The notes under the pieces were generated by a model that ran no database searches, was not told where the DNA came from, and saw only the letters and a list, made by a program, of their open reading frames with translations. A DNA stretch of 64,000 nt from Hypoxylon rubiginosum (lineage: Eukaryota; Ascomycota; Sordariomycetes; Xylariales; Hypoxylaceae), in contig CADCXA010000010.1 in NCBI GenBank assembly GCA_902806565.1, positions 1 to 64,000 of the forward strand, given 5' to 3'. The translations under genes and the position numbers were made by a program. Within the stretch, counting starts at the first letter, position 1, and each line of letters starts with the position of its first letter. Positions 45,345-55,296 of the stretch are shown in pieces.

Positions 45345-48138
45345 ATATTATTTAAATATTATTATTTTTTTAAGTTTTTTATAAATAAAAGTTTTTAAAG
45401 TTATTATTTATTTTTATAATTATATTTTTAAGTTTAATTTTAATTAATAATTTTTATATAAACGTTTTTATATTTATTTAATATTTAAAAATAATATAGT
45501 TATTAATAAAAAATTATATTAAATTTATTTAAAAATATATAAATATAAAATATTTATATTTATTATAAAAATAAAATAAAAATAAAACCAATATTAATAT
45601 TTTAATTTAAAAATATAAATAAGTTATTTAATAAATTATAACTTTATAAATATTTATAATTTTTAAATTTTTATATTAAAATAAATTATTAAAATATAAA
45701 ATAACTTATTATATATAATAAAAAAAAATATCTAAGATTTAATTAATTAAATTATTATTTTATAAAATATAAAAAAAAAGGTTAATTTAAAGTTATTAAT
45801 TTCTAAAAAAAATAAAATAAAAATAAAAATACTAGTAAAAAATAAAGGTAAATAAAATTATAAAATAAATAATAATAATAAAAAATATAATAATAAAAAA
45901 ATTAAAAAATATAATTACTTTTATATTAAAATTATATTTATATTATATTTTATTTTTAATATTATTTTTCTATTAGTTACTTTGTTATTTATTATAATAA
46001 TAAAAAAAAAATTAAATATTATAAATTATATTTTTTTAAATATTAATATAAAAAGAAAATTAAATATTATAAATTATATTTTTTTAAATATAATTAAAAA
46101 ATTCAAGTTAAACGTTATAAATTATATTTTTTATAATAAAATAAAAAAAATAAAATTAAATATTATAAATTATATTTTTTAAAATAAAAATATAAAAAAC
46201 GTTATTTTTATAAATTAAATTATAACTTTTAACACGCTTTTAAAATAACTTAAAAAGAATTTATTTATTTTTTATTTTAAAGTTATAAACTATATAATAA
46301 ATTAAAAAGTTATATTTAATATAAAATATTTAATTTTAATAATAAAATTAATATATAAAAAACCAATAAATAAAATATAAATAATATAAATAATATATTA
46401 TTTATAATATTATTTTATAAGTTAAATAAATTTAAATTTAATATTATATTTAAAATTATATAAACTTAAAAAGTTATAAAAACTTTTATAAAAAAAATAA
46501 AAAATCTATAAAAAAAATTTATTATTTTTTTAAAAAACTTATAAAAAGTTATAAAATTATATTTTAAAATAAAAATTTAAAAAAACTAAGAAATTATATT
46601 TAAATAATTATAAAAAATAAACTTTTAAGTTAAATATAAATAATAAATTATTAATAATAAATAAATTTTAAATTATATATAAATATATATATATAAATTT
46701 AATAAATATAAATAGTTTATAAAATATAAAATAATTAATAATTTAAAAAAACTAATAAACTAAAAATAAATATTTAAATATTTATATTTTAATATTAACT
46801 AAAAAATTATTTTAAATTTTTATTATAATTATAATAAAATTTAACTTTAAATTAATTTAATATAATATAATTAATATATTTATAAATATAAATTTAAATA
46901 AAAAAATTTATATAAAAATACCTTTAAAATATTAAAAACGTTAAATTATTTTATATTTATTAAAAATATTATATAAATTAAAAAAATCTTTTTTATTTTA
47001 ATAAAAAAAACTAATTAAAACACTTATAAAATTAAGCTTTTTAATTATTTTTTATAAATTTTATTATTTTTTTAAAAATAAAATACTAATTTTTTTTTAT
47101 ATTAATAATATTATTTTTATATATTAAAACTATAAATAATAAACAATAAATATAATAATATTATAATTATAAAAAAATATTAATTTATAAATAAAAACAA
47201 CTTATAATAATTTCTTAAAATTAAAATAATTAAAAACTAAAATAAAAAACTATTATTTTTATTAAAATTAACTTTTTTATAATTTATTTAATAATATTAA
47301 TAAAAAATTAAATTTATATTATATATAATAATAATTATATATTTTAATATTATTTTTATAACCTTTTAATTAGTTAAATTTAATATAAATCTTAATAATA
47401 AATATTATTTTAAAACCAATTAATTAATTTAATATTTTTTTATTATTTAATATTTATTTTTATAATATAAATATATTAATATATTTAAAATAATTAATAA
47501 TATTTTATTTATTAATAATATTTTTAATTAAAAAAAATTATAAATATATATAATAAAGTTATTTAAAAAAATAATTAAATAATATATAAATAAATAAAAT
47601 ATAATAATTATTTTTATAATAAAAATAAAGTTATTATTTTTTATATAAACTATAAAAAAAAAACTATATTTATATTACGTTTAATTATAAAACTTAATAT
47701 AAATTTAAATAACTTAAAAATTATAATATATTATAATAATAAGTAAATAATTAAACTAATATATATAAATATTACGTTATTTTAAACTAAATTATAATAT
47801 ATAAATATTTATAACTATTAATTATAATAAAAAACACTTATAAATTAAATTTAAATTATTTATATTTTTATAAAAAATATAATAATAAATAGTTTTATTA
47901 AAATATTTATTATAAAAAAATTTACCGTATTTATTTAATAATTAAATTTAATAAATATATAAAAAAAAATTAAATTTAAATAAATTTATAAGTTTATAAA
48001 AAAAGATTTTAATAAAATAAAAAACTTTTTATTTAATAAAAAAAATAATATATATATAATTAATAATTAAAAAATATTAAAAAATAAATTTATATTATTT
48101 AAGCTTTTTTATTAAAGATAAATAAGCTTAAAAAAATA
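45345..48138. other. AT-saturated sequence, unassigned
   Basis: RIP-type composition with no match I could find to the 15.8-kb unit beyond a short TTTTTTAAGTTTTT motif next to its end. Probably one or more other old repeats. A 48-bp tandem repeat lies inside. No gene or RNA can be supported. Confidence 0.55.
46009..46182 (+). repeat. 48-bp tandem repeat, four units
   Basis: The block ATTAAATATTATAAATTATA recurs at 46,011, 46,059, 46,107 and 46,155, exactly 48 bp apart. It is open in one frame as four 16-residue units of the form KLNIINYIF followed by seven variable residues, with start and stop at 45,982-46,182. The extreme A/T content makes a real gene unlikely. It could be a relic of a repeat-containing coding sequence or a minisatellite. 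Confidence 0.7.
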
Positions 48139-48320
48139 TATTAAATAATAAAAAGCTATTTTAAAAAACTTATTTAAATTTTATATATAAACTAATAACC
48201 GGAGCCGTAATAACCTTATTATAAGGTTATTTTAAGGAATTATAAAAATACGTATTATTAAAAAACATATATTTAATATATATAATTAACCTTTTAATTA
48301 AATACACACGTTATTTAACA
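48139..48320 (-). mobile_element. 182-bp MITE-like element, copy 3 (inverted)
   Basis: Reverse complement of the elements at 10,856 and 11,080. It has the same 182-bp length, ends TATTAAAT and ATTTAACA, and shares the GGAGCCGTAATAA block near 48,201. It lies 5 bp before the sharp compositional change where the LINE begins. It is the last RIP-type sequence before the GC-rich region. Confidence 0.65.
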
Positions 48321-48338
48321 TAAGGTAAAAATATAAAA

Positions 48339-51300
48339 CCCCCTCTCAAGAAGGCCAGGACCTGGAAAATCTTAAAGGACAAACTAAAACGCCTAGGCAA
48401 CTTAATACAGGCTAGGATATAGGCTCTCCAAGACCTAAACGAAGCCACAAATAAGCAAAGCATAAAGGAGGCAGCAAAGGCCCTAATAGAATTAATAACG
48501 GATTATATTAAGGCGGTGGGCAAAACCCACCACACAAGAGGTAAGTTAGCCTTATGGTGGATTAAAGATTGCCAGGAATCGTGGCAGGACTAAAAAACAG
48601 CAGCCGACAAAAGAGAGAACGACAGCCCATCCAAACGGGCATTCCTCACTACCTGCAGGAAAGCCAAGAGGCAGTACTAGAGGAGCATCATCGACGGAGC
48701 CACCCAGGATAAGGACCAGCTTAAAGTCATCAACTGGCATAAGGAGACCTCGGCGGTTAGGGCCCCCCATCATGGCGGGAGAAAGGGTAATAAAGAAGTA
48801 ACAAGAGAAGGCAGAGTACCTCACAGAAGCCATCCTCTTCAGATTCAACCCCGGGGACGATATCCCGGAAGTGGTTCATAGAGAACAACCAGGGCATCTG
48901 CCTTAGGTCACAAAGGTCACCCTCGAGGAGGCGGAGATATATGCGGTAAAAATGTCCTTTACCTCCCCAGGAACAGACGCAGTAACAATAAAGTACCTTA
49001 AGGCGGCCTGGCCTGCCATAGGAGAGTACTACAGGGGACTGCTAGAGAAGTGCCTGGAAGGAGGTTTCTACCCGGACGTCTGGAAAGAGGCCGAAGTGGT
49101 AATAATGCCCAAGGTTGGCAAAACGGACTTCACCTCTTACAGGGCGTGGAGGCCTATCGCACTGCTATCCTGCCTAGGGAAAGGCTTGGAGAGGATCGTG
49201 GCCAGAAGAATGGTGTGGACAGCGCTATAACACGGGCTGATAAGTCCGCAACACGCAGGAGCGGTCCCCAGAAGATCAGCCACAGACCTGGTAGCGAGCC
49301 TCACGCACGACGTGGAGCTGGCACTGGCAAACGGCCTCAAGGCCACACTGGACGTACAGGGAGCCTTCGACGCAGTACTGAAGAACAGGCTACTGCAGAG
49401 GATGGTCCAGCAAGGATGGCCAGAGCAGACACTACGGCTCACAGACGACTTCCTCACGGACAGGAGAGTCAGTACGAGGCTAGAAGACACCACCACAGAG
49501 GCCAGAGAGGTACCGTGTGGTACCCCCCAGGGCTCTCCATGGTCACCTATGCTATACATGCTGTACCTATACGAGCTACTAGGGAAGAGCCCGAGCCGCT
49601 GGGGATACGCAGACGACATAGCGGTCCTCACGTTCGGTAGAACGTTGAAAGAGAGCACGAAGGCCGCAGAAAAGAGGTCAACCGTATCCTGAAATATGGG
49701 AAGGATAACAAGATCGCCTTCGCCCCTGAAAAGATGGAGGCCATACACTTCACCCGCCAGATGGGCAGGAAGAACCCATCCATCAAACTGGAGGGAGGAA
49801 TTCGAATCAAGCCAGTACGGACCTCGGAGCCCGAATCGAAGGATACGGCACCTGCCCTGCAATGGCTGGGCATCCACCTAAACAGGAAGCTTAGGTTCAA
49901 AAGGCACGTAAAGATCAGAGCTGCTTAGGCACTAAAGATCTTCAACCGCATCAAGGGCATCTCGGCAACAACCAGAGGGCCCCCAGCAGACAGTCTCCAT
50001 AAGGTGGTCGGCACAGTGCTGCTACCCACACTACTATACAGGCACAAAGTATGGTATAAAGGACACAAAGAACCCCCTAGGAAGGTAGCCAAGGACCGCA
50101 CAACACCAATAAGCACTCGACTAGGCGGACACATAGCACTGGCGAAGGCCGTCAGAGGAGTCCTACCGGTGTGGAAAACCTTCCCCAAGGACGCCCTGTT
50201 CATAGCGGCGGGAATTCCTACAGCGGAAATAGCGCTGGAGCAGGGAAGACACAGGTATGCCCATAGGCTACGGACTATCCACGAGGGGCACCCGCTAGCA
50301 GCGAGGGTAGAACCAAAGAAGATAGCCAGGGGTAAGATGGCGGGACAGCTTCAAAAGGCAGTCACCAACCTACAGCTAACAACGGAGATCCTACCAGAGA
50401 TCAGGAGACCAAAACTCTACCCCCCCCCCCCCCCCCGCTTCAAGGAAGGGTCCAGAAGGAACCCAACAGGGGGCAAGGACAAGGAGACAGCAGCTAAGGA
50501 ATTCCAAGAGTGGTTTCAAAAGCTGGCCCCCTGGGACATCACAATATTCTCAAACGGCTCAAAATTCAGAGGAGGACTAGGCTACAGATACGTAGTCTAT
50601 AAAGGCTAGCAAAAAATAACAAAAGGCAGAGGGAAAATAGACCCCCGCGGTGTAGTGTTCGATGCCAAAGCCCTAGGAGCTCTTAGGGGACTAGAAGAAG
50701 CAGCAAAACTCTACCTGCAAGGGAGCATTACTCTATGCGCGGACAACACAGCGGCCATATGGAGCGCCGAGAAAGATGCCCCGACTACATCACAGCACGT
50801 GTTCATAGAGATACACGAGATGATGGAGGCGCTAGATATCTCCCTAAAGTGGTGCCCTGGGCACTGCGAAGTGCAGGGTAACGAAGAAGCGGACAACCTA
50901 GCAAAGCTAGGAGCAACCGAAGGCCCGCTGGACCCAGGTTCGGAGCCCACGGCAGCAGGAATCAAGGCACAAGCCAGAACACACGTCAAAGCCAAGATAG
51001 CGGACTGGCTCAAGGAGGCGAGGGTGCTGTCAACTTACCCAAACGCCCCCTATAAACCAGGGAAGTGCCCCGAGGCACTGCACTTGCCCAGGAAGATACT
51101 GGGATGGTACATGAGCTCAATATCCGCCCACGGAGACTACAGCTGGTACCACACCAAGTTCAACCACGAGGACGCAGAGATACACTGCACCTGCACCTTC
51201 TACCTAGAGGGGAGGAGGGAAAAGGGGCCACGGCGTATGGTCCACTGCAGGAAGACCAGAGCCCTGAAGGACGAGTGGCCCAGGCCACCTAGGCCCAAGG

Positions 51301-51593
51301 ACAAGCCGGACGGCAGCAAATGGGACGAGGAAAGCTGGCCGATGAGGCTGCATAAGCTGGACCTCAAGAATTCTAGTGACCTAGACAGCTACTGGCAGTG
51401 GCTAATAGAATCACCGCTGGAATTCAAGAAGTTCTGCATCGCCACAAGATTCTTCGACGAAATCTGCCCACCATTCGGAGAGAAAGGAGAATGGTGCTGC
51501 CAGGAGAGGGATACACAGGCGAGGCAGAGGCGAGAAGAGGCCGAGGAGGAGCCAGAAGAGGAGTTGGAAATCGTGACCCTTTTAAGGATCTAA
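48339..51593 (+). pseudogene. LINE ORF2 (reverse transcriptase-RNase H), inactivated
   Basis: Tad1-clade polyprotein that would copy LINE RNA at a nicked target. It begins in the linker (LWWIKDC near 48,552). The RT shows PGTDAVTIKYLKAAW (48,970), a WRPIALLSCLGKGLE block (49,150), TLDVQGAFD (about 49,350), GTPQGSPWSP (49,520) and an intact YADD (49,606-49,617). RNase H follows: the DNTAAIW and PGHCEVQGNEEAD blocks are kept, but the expected DGS aspartate is Asn (50,553) and the AEALGAL glutamate is Lys (50,667). A Cys/His tail ends near 51,593. Premature stops lie at 48,420, 48,591, 48,678, 48,799, 48,904, 49,228, 49,926 and 50,607, all TAA or TAG. The frame shifts in a C-run near 48,760 and again near 49,670. 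A 17-C run at 50,420-50,436 codes for Pro. The element cannot make an active protein. Confidence 0.9.
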
Positions 51594-52051
51594 AACTAAT
51601 ACTATTTCTTATATACGGGCGTTGGGAAGGATATGCTTTAAGAGGAGTAAAATCTTAAAAACACAAAAACACCATCTAAATAACCCAGGAGCCTAGGCTC
51701 CACACGGGTACGACCAAGCCTTGGCAAGCAGGGTCTGAAGGAAGCAGTAAAGGAGGGCAAGGCCCTGATCCCTCGGAGACCACAGCTGGGAAACCAACAA
51801 CGAACTATAGAGCCTATAAGGCTAGGATATAACCGTAATCAGCAAGTAGTGATCGCATATCAGGGAATGTTAAGCCCTTGGAGGCACGGTTTGGCATTAT
51901 AGGAAGAGGAAACGGCCTGTATCTGGTACTGGAATCAGGTCCTATCTTATAAAATAGAGCTTGCCACGTCCCATACCCCTAGGGAGGTTGCGGCGAGGGG
52001 CTCACGCCCCTCTCGCCCAGACGTTAAACAATATAACAACAACAACAACAG
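51594..52051 (+). other. LINE 3' UTR and AAC-repeat tail
   Basis: Non-coding sequence after the ORF2 stop, ending ATAACAACAACAACAACAG before the 18S-like sequence. A short self-complementary block (GGCGAGGGGCTCACGCCCCTC near 51,993-52,013, shown here in part) could form a hairpin of the kind used for 3'-end recognition by LINE reverse transcriptases. That role is inferred. Confidence 0.6.
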
Positions 52052-52133
52052 CAGTATAAATTTACTTATACTTAAACATGCATGGCTTAATCTTTAAAAC
52101 AAGCATATGACTACTGGCAGAATCAACCAGGTA
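52052..52133 (-). rRNA. 18S rRNA, 5'-terminal 82-bp fragment
   Basis: On the minus strand this begins TACCTGGTTGATTCTGCCAG, the universal eukaryotic 18S 5' end, and continues through AGTAGTCATATGCTTG and the AAGCCATGCATG block to about nucleotide 82. It differs from the standard sequence by about four C-to-T changes and a one-base insertion, so it carries light RIP-like damage. It is cut by the LINE tail, so it is only a fragment and not a functional gene. Confidence 0.92.
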
Positions 52134-52678
52134 ACTATCGTGCGCCGGGGACGGCCAACTACGCTCCGGAGAGCGTAAAAGAATTAGTTACAGTTACACC
52201 TAAAAGGTAGACGCTACAACGGTTCGGGCCACGCCGGGGCGATACGCTCGATTCACTATAGACGCCTTCCGCTTTTCCCCTCTACATTCCCCAGGGCACT
52301 GGTCCGCTACACAAGACCGCCGCACGAGGCGGCAGCCAGTGGAACTTACAGGCCCCAGGAGGAGACAGCCTAATACAAAATAGCTACAAAGTAGGTATCT
52401 CCCGTTGCTTTATGATACGCGTAGCCATCGGCCAGCGGTCCACAAAGCCCAACCGGTCACCCTCCAGCGAAAAATACGCCAGAGAACGCCCGAGCATCCT
52501 AGATTTATACACTATAGCTCGAAAGCCGTAGCGCCCTAGGGGGGTCGATAGCTGCTATGAATCCCCCAGTTCGGGTCATTAACCACGTTGCACAAGGGAC
52601 CACGCAACAGCTATCCTGCAAATACGGGACAGGGTGCCCTATAACCGCTACAAGATTGCGGCAAGTTACGGGGACTTT
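52134..52678 (-). other. Probable 5' external transcribed spacer of rDNA
   Basis: This lies directly upstream of the 18S 5' end on the minus strand, where the 5' ETS belongs. GC is near or above half, with no protein-coding frame of note. There is no recognised promoter or processing site. The assignment rests on position only. Confidence 0.6.
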
Positions 52679-52848
52679 AGAGGGTGCAGACGCTGCGTGA
52701 ACAGCGACCTACAGAGGGTGCAGACGCTATGCGAACAGCAGTCTACAGAGGGTGCGGACGCTGTGTGAACAGCGGTCTACAGAGGGTGCAGACGCTGCGT
52801 GAATAGCGGTCTACAGAGGATGGAGGCACTGCGTAAACAGTGGTCTAC
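52679..52848. repeat. 34-bp tandem repeat, five units
   Basis: Units start AGAGGGTGCAGACGCT at 52,679, 52,713, 52,747, 52,781 and 52,815 with an exact 34-bp period, diverging in the last unit. Tandem subrepeats are typical of fungal rDNA intergenic spacers. A CRISPR array is excluded because the units are contiguous without unique spacers. Confidence 0.85.
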
Positions 52849-52975
52849 TACAAGGGTTCCCTACTCGCCACCCGAAGTTACTTGCACGGATAGTGCCCCG
52901 AAGGAGCTCTCCTGTTACTCCCACGTTCGCTACGCGCAGGTCGCATACCAACCCATCCAACACCCCAATACGGGG

Positions 52976-53093
52976 GCACACACCCGAAGGCGGCCAGCGC
53001 ATCAGCAGTAATACAGGGCGCACACCCGAAGGCGGCCACAATATTACAAGCGTCGTAGGCACCGTACTACAAGGCGCACACCCGGAGGCGGCC
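52976..53093. repeat. 20-bp repeat, three spaced copies
   Basis: The block GCGCACACCCGAAGGCGGCC (with small variants) occurs at 52,976, 53,018 and 53,074. A truncated copy is seen near 53,240. Spacing is 42 and 56 bp. It belongs to the same spacer-like region. Confidence 0.75.
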
Positions 53094-53246
53094 GCAGTAC
53101 TACGGGCTTCTCAAGTCGGTAAGCTACTACTCGCAGCTACTAGAAGGCCTCACAGATACTCACTCCTTCAAGGTTACTATGCCGTGCACCATCACAGTCA
53201 AGGGTAGGTAATAAGGGCTGCCGGGTAGGCAGAGGTGCAGCGCACA

Positions 53247-53684
53247 CCCGCTATAACTATAGGAAGCATTAGCGCAGCTGATCGCGAAGCTGCCCACCTA
53301 ACCAGTACGGGAGGCCCGCACGGAGTTTGAGGGTGAACCAGGAGACAGCCTAAACTGTCCCCTAAGCATTCTCAGGTTTTAGAGGTGGAGAAGAGAAGAC
53401 AGCCTGGGACAGGCTGTCAGCTCCCTCTGGATGCCCTATAGTTTTAGCGGGTGTCCCGCTACAATCCCGCTATAATTACAGGTAGCATTAGCGCAGCTGA
53501 TCGCGAAGCTGCCCACCTAACCAGTACGGGAGGCCCGCACGGAGTTTGAGGGTGAACCAGGAGACAGCCTAAACTGTCCCCTAAGCATTCTCAGGTTTTA
53601 GAGGTGGAGAAGAGAAGACCGCCTGGGACAGGTTGTCAGCTCCCTCTGGATGCCTTGTAATTATAGCGGGTGTAGGTACAGCTT
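53247..53684. repeat. 219-bp tandem repeat, two units
   Basis: CCCGCTATAA starts at 53,247 and 53,466. The following 200 bp (including GCATTAGCGCAGCTGATCGC at 53,266 and 53,485) are nearly identical. Both units end in AGCGGGTG. The near-identity implies recent duplication or ongoing homogenisation, as in rDNA spacers. The GC-rich sequence has escaped strong RIP although it is duplicated, perhaps because each unit is shorter than the lengths RIP is known to detect. Confidence 0.88.
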
Positions 53685-54009
53685 ATCACTAAGCTGCGGC
53701 ACCTGAAAAAGTTTTTTTAGCAGGTGGAGTTGCGCTACAGCCGTCACACTTTTTTTAGGCTGGACTGTTCGCTTTCTCATATACCCACCGACCCCACTTG
53801 GGTCAAAATTTCACTTCAGAGGGTTCTGGTGCGCATTTAGTTTTCCGATAAAATGATTTAGTATGGCAAAATCTAAAAATGGGCTCACAAGCACCAAACC
53901 ACGTTTCACTTTCGCACTTATTTAAACACTTAGTTAAAAAAAAGGTGATTTCGTCTTATATAAATCTCCCACCTATTTTATACTTAGATAAAAACTTTTT
54001 CATTTTAGC
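53685..54009. other. Non-coding spacer, probable rDNA intergenic
   Basis: Unique sequence with several T-runs (53,710 and 53,750). No gene is seen. It continues the spacer upstream of the 18S fragment. Confidence 0.5.
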
Positions 54010-54262
54010 ACCACCACCACTTAACTACCTTATAAGCTTGTACCTACGGCCATTATAAATTTATACCTACGATATTTATAATTATTATTTCTAACCACTA
54101 TAAATTCGCCCCCGACCACTATAAGTTTATACCTACGCCACTTATAACTTTATATTTATAACCATTATAAATTTGCACCTACGTTACCTATAGCTTTATA
54201 CTTACAACCACTATAAACTTATACCCACGCCACTTATAATTTACCCACTAACTGCCTTATAA
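54010..54262. repeat. Degenerate about 33-bp minisatellite
   Basis: Repeated imperfect units built on CTTATACCTACGCCACTTAT and ACCATTATAAATTT variants. Unit length drifts between about 30 and 36 bp. No coding frame. It probably still belongs to the spacer region, at its outer end. Confidence 0.6.
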
Positions 54263-54560
54263 TATATCTCCCTAAACACCTTAAACTTTTTTTTTTTTAA
54301 AAAGTCCTTTAATCCCCTAGAAAATCACTTATAAACAGGTCCTAAGTAGGTTTCGGCACACCCCTAATAACTCACTCACTATCGCGTGCACCGCGGTGTA
54401 ACCGGTACCATTCTATTCCCTTTGATAAAACGATTCGATTGGTATATGGTTTATTTGGGTGCATCGTGTTTTAAGGACGAAACAATTGATCAAAAGTAGG
54501 TGGTCGCGACTGCCTTATAACTTTGCACCAACTGCACCTACAGCTTTATATTCTTAAGAA

Positions 54561-54836
54561 ACAGGCACCTCAACCAAGCCTCGGACCTGCAGCAGAGGTG
54601 ACGGGCTCAAGCTCTATAGCGACTTTCTCGGCGCCGACAAGGTAAGCGTATTAATCCACTCGTTAGGACTATACTTACATAGCATAAAAGACAGCGGGAT
54701 CCGTGTAAAAAGGCTCTATGTTGGAAGCACGGATGTAACAGGAGAGGATTCTCCTCGCAAAGTAACCTTAAACGACACCAGCGAGAGTAAGCAGGCCAGG
54801 CACCGAAGTTTATTTGTCCAAGTTGTAAAAGAACTT
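54561..54836 (+). pseudogene. 92-codon open stretch, possible gene remnant
   Basis: One frame is open from a TAA at 54,555 to a TAA at 54,837, with balanced amino-acid use (for example LYVGSTDVTGEDSPRKVTL) and no Met. I do not recognise the family. It could be the 3' end of a lost gene or chance. It lies between the spacer repeats and the fusion pseudogene. Confidence 0.25.
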
Positions 54837-54988
54837 TAATAAGGGCCTACGCACTTCGGGTACATATAAACATATATTATAAGAAAACGGTAAAAAGAGA
54901 AGGGCTATAACTTGAAATAGATATTAAGAGGAAAATTCATGCATCTAATTAAATACGCGTAAATAGATCTCGTCGGATGGAAATTCTT

Positions 54989-55024
54989 CTCTTTTTTTTT
55001 TCCACCGGAGGTAAAAAAAAAAGA
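54989..55024. repeat. T-run/A-run inverted repeat (hairpin)
   Basis: TCTTTTTTTTTT and AAAAAAAAAAGA face each other across about 11 bp containing CCACCGG. It would form a 12-bp A/T stem. It could be a relic of an inserted short element. No function can be assigned. Confidence 0.5.
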
Positions 55025-55296
55025 ATAACTTTATCTGCCTCCCCCGATTGCATATTACCTAACCTGATGATCCAATCTGTCACATCCCTATTCCTCCCGC
55101 TTAATTAATCCAGCAGGCGGGGTCGCGTTTTTTACCCCGCATAACCGGCAGGTCCGTCGTGGATGCTTACGTAGTTTACTATAGCTTAAAACAATGTTAC
55201 TAAAAGAAATACGCGTAATTTCTACGCAGCATTTCGGACGCGTGCGTCGGGCAGTGCTAGAGACCGTGAATTCGAGCCGATCGTCCCATCGCTACC

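Larger units (their letters stand above)
48326..52051 (+). mobile_element. Tad1-like LINE, 5'-truncated
   Basis: Non-LTR retrotransposon remnant. It keeps the linker after the endonuclease, the reverse transcriptase, RNase H, a Cys/His tail, a 3' UTR and an AAC-repeat tail (about 52,032-52,050). ORF1 and the endonuclease are missing, so it is 5'-truncated, as is usual for LINEs. GC is near half, in strong contrast to the flanking RIP-saturated DNA. Its tail abuts an antisense 18S rRNA fragment. Confidence 0.9.
54263..55296. other. Intergenic region upstream of the fusion pseudogene
   Basis: Mixed-composition DNA between the spacer repeats and the ATG at 55,297. It holds an open stretch at 54,561-54,836 (listed separately) and a perfect T/A hairpin at 54,989-55,024. 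No TATA or CCAAT box was found close to 55,297. The ATG context (GCTACCATGG) is strong. Confidence 0.5.

Noticed and set aside
45982..46182. 66-residue open frame as a gene
   Set aside because: It is a 48-bp tandem repeat in nearly pure A/T DNA, composed of Lys, Asn, Ile and Phe only. Listed as a repeat instead.
1..48138. Could the AT-rich part be mitochondrial DNA?
   Set aside because: No mitochondrial gene, tRNA or rRNA is seen, and the copies differ mainly by CpA/TpG transitions, which fits nuclear RIP. Mitochondrial DNA is not subject to RIP.
49137..50203. Long antisense open frames across the LINE
   Set aside because: They are mirror frames of the reverse transcriptase, with no recognisable domain.
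52679..53684. CRISPR-like array
   Set aside because: Units are contiguous or irregularly spaced, without unique spacers of equal length, and lie in rDNA-spacer context of a eukaryote.
55255..55290. tRNA-like GAATTCGAGCC
   Set aside because: No matching acceptor, D or anticodon stems around it; not a tRNA gene.
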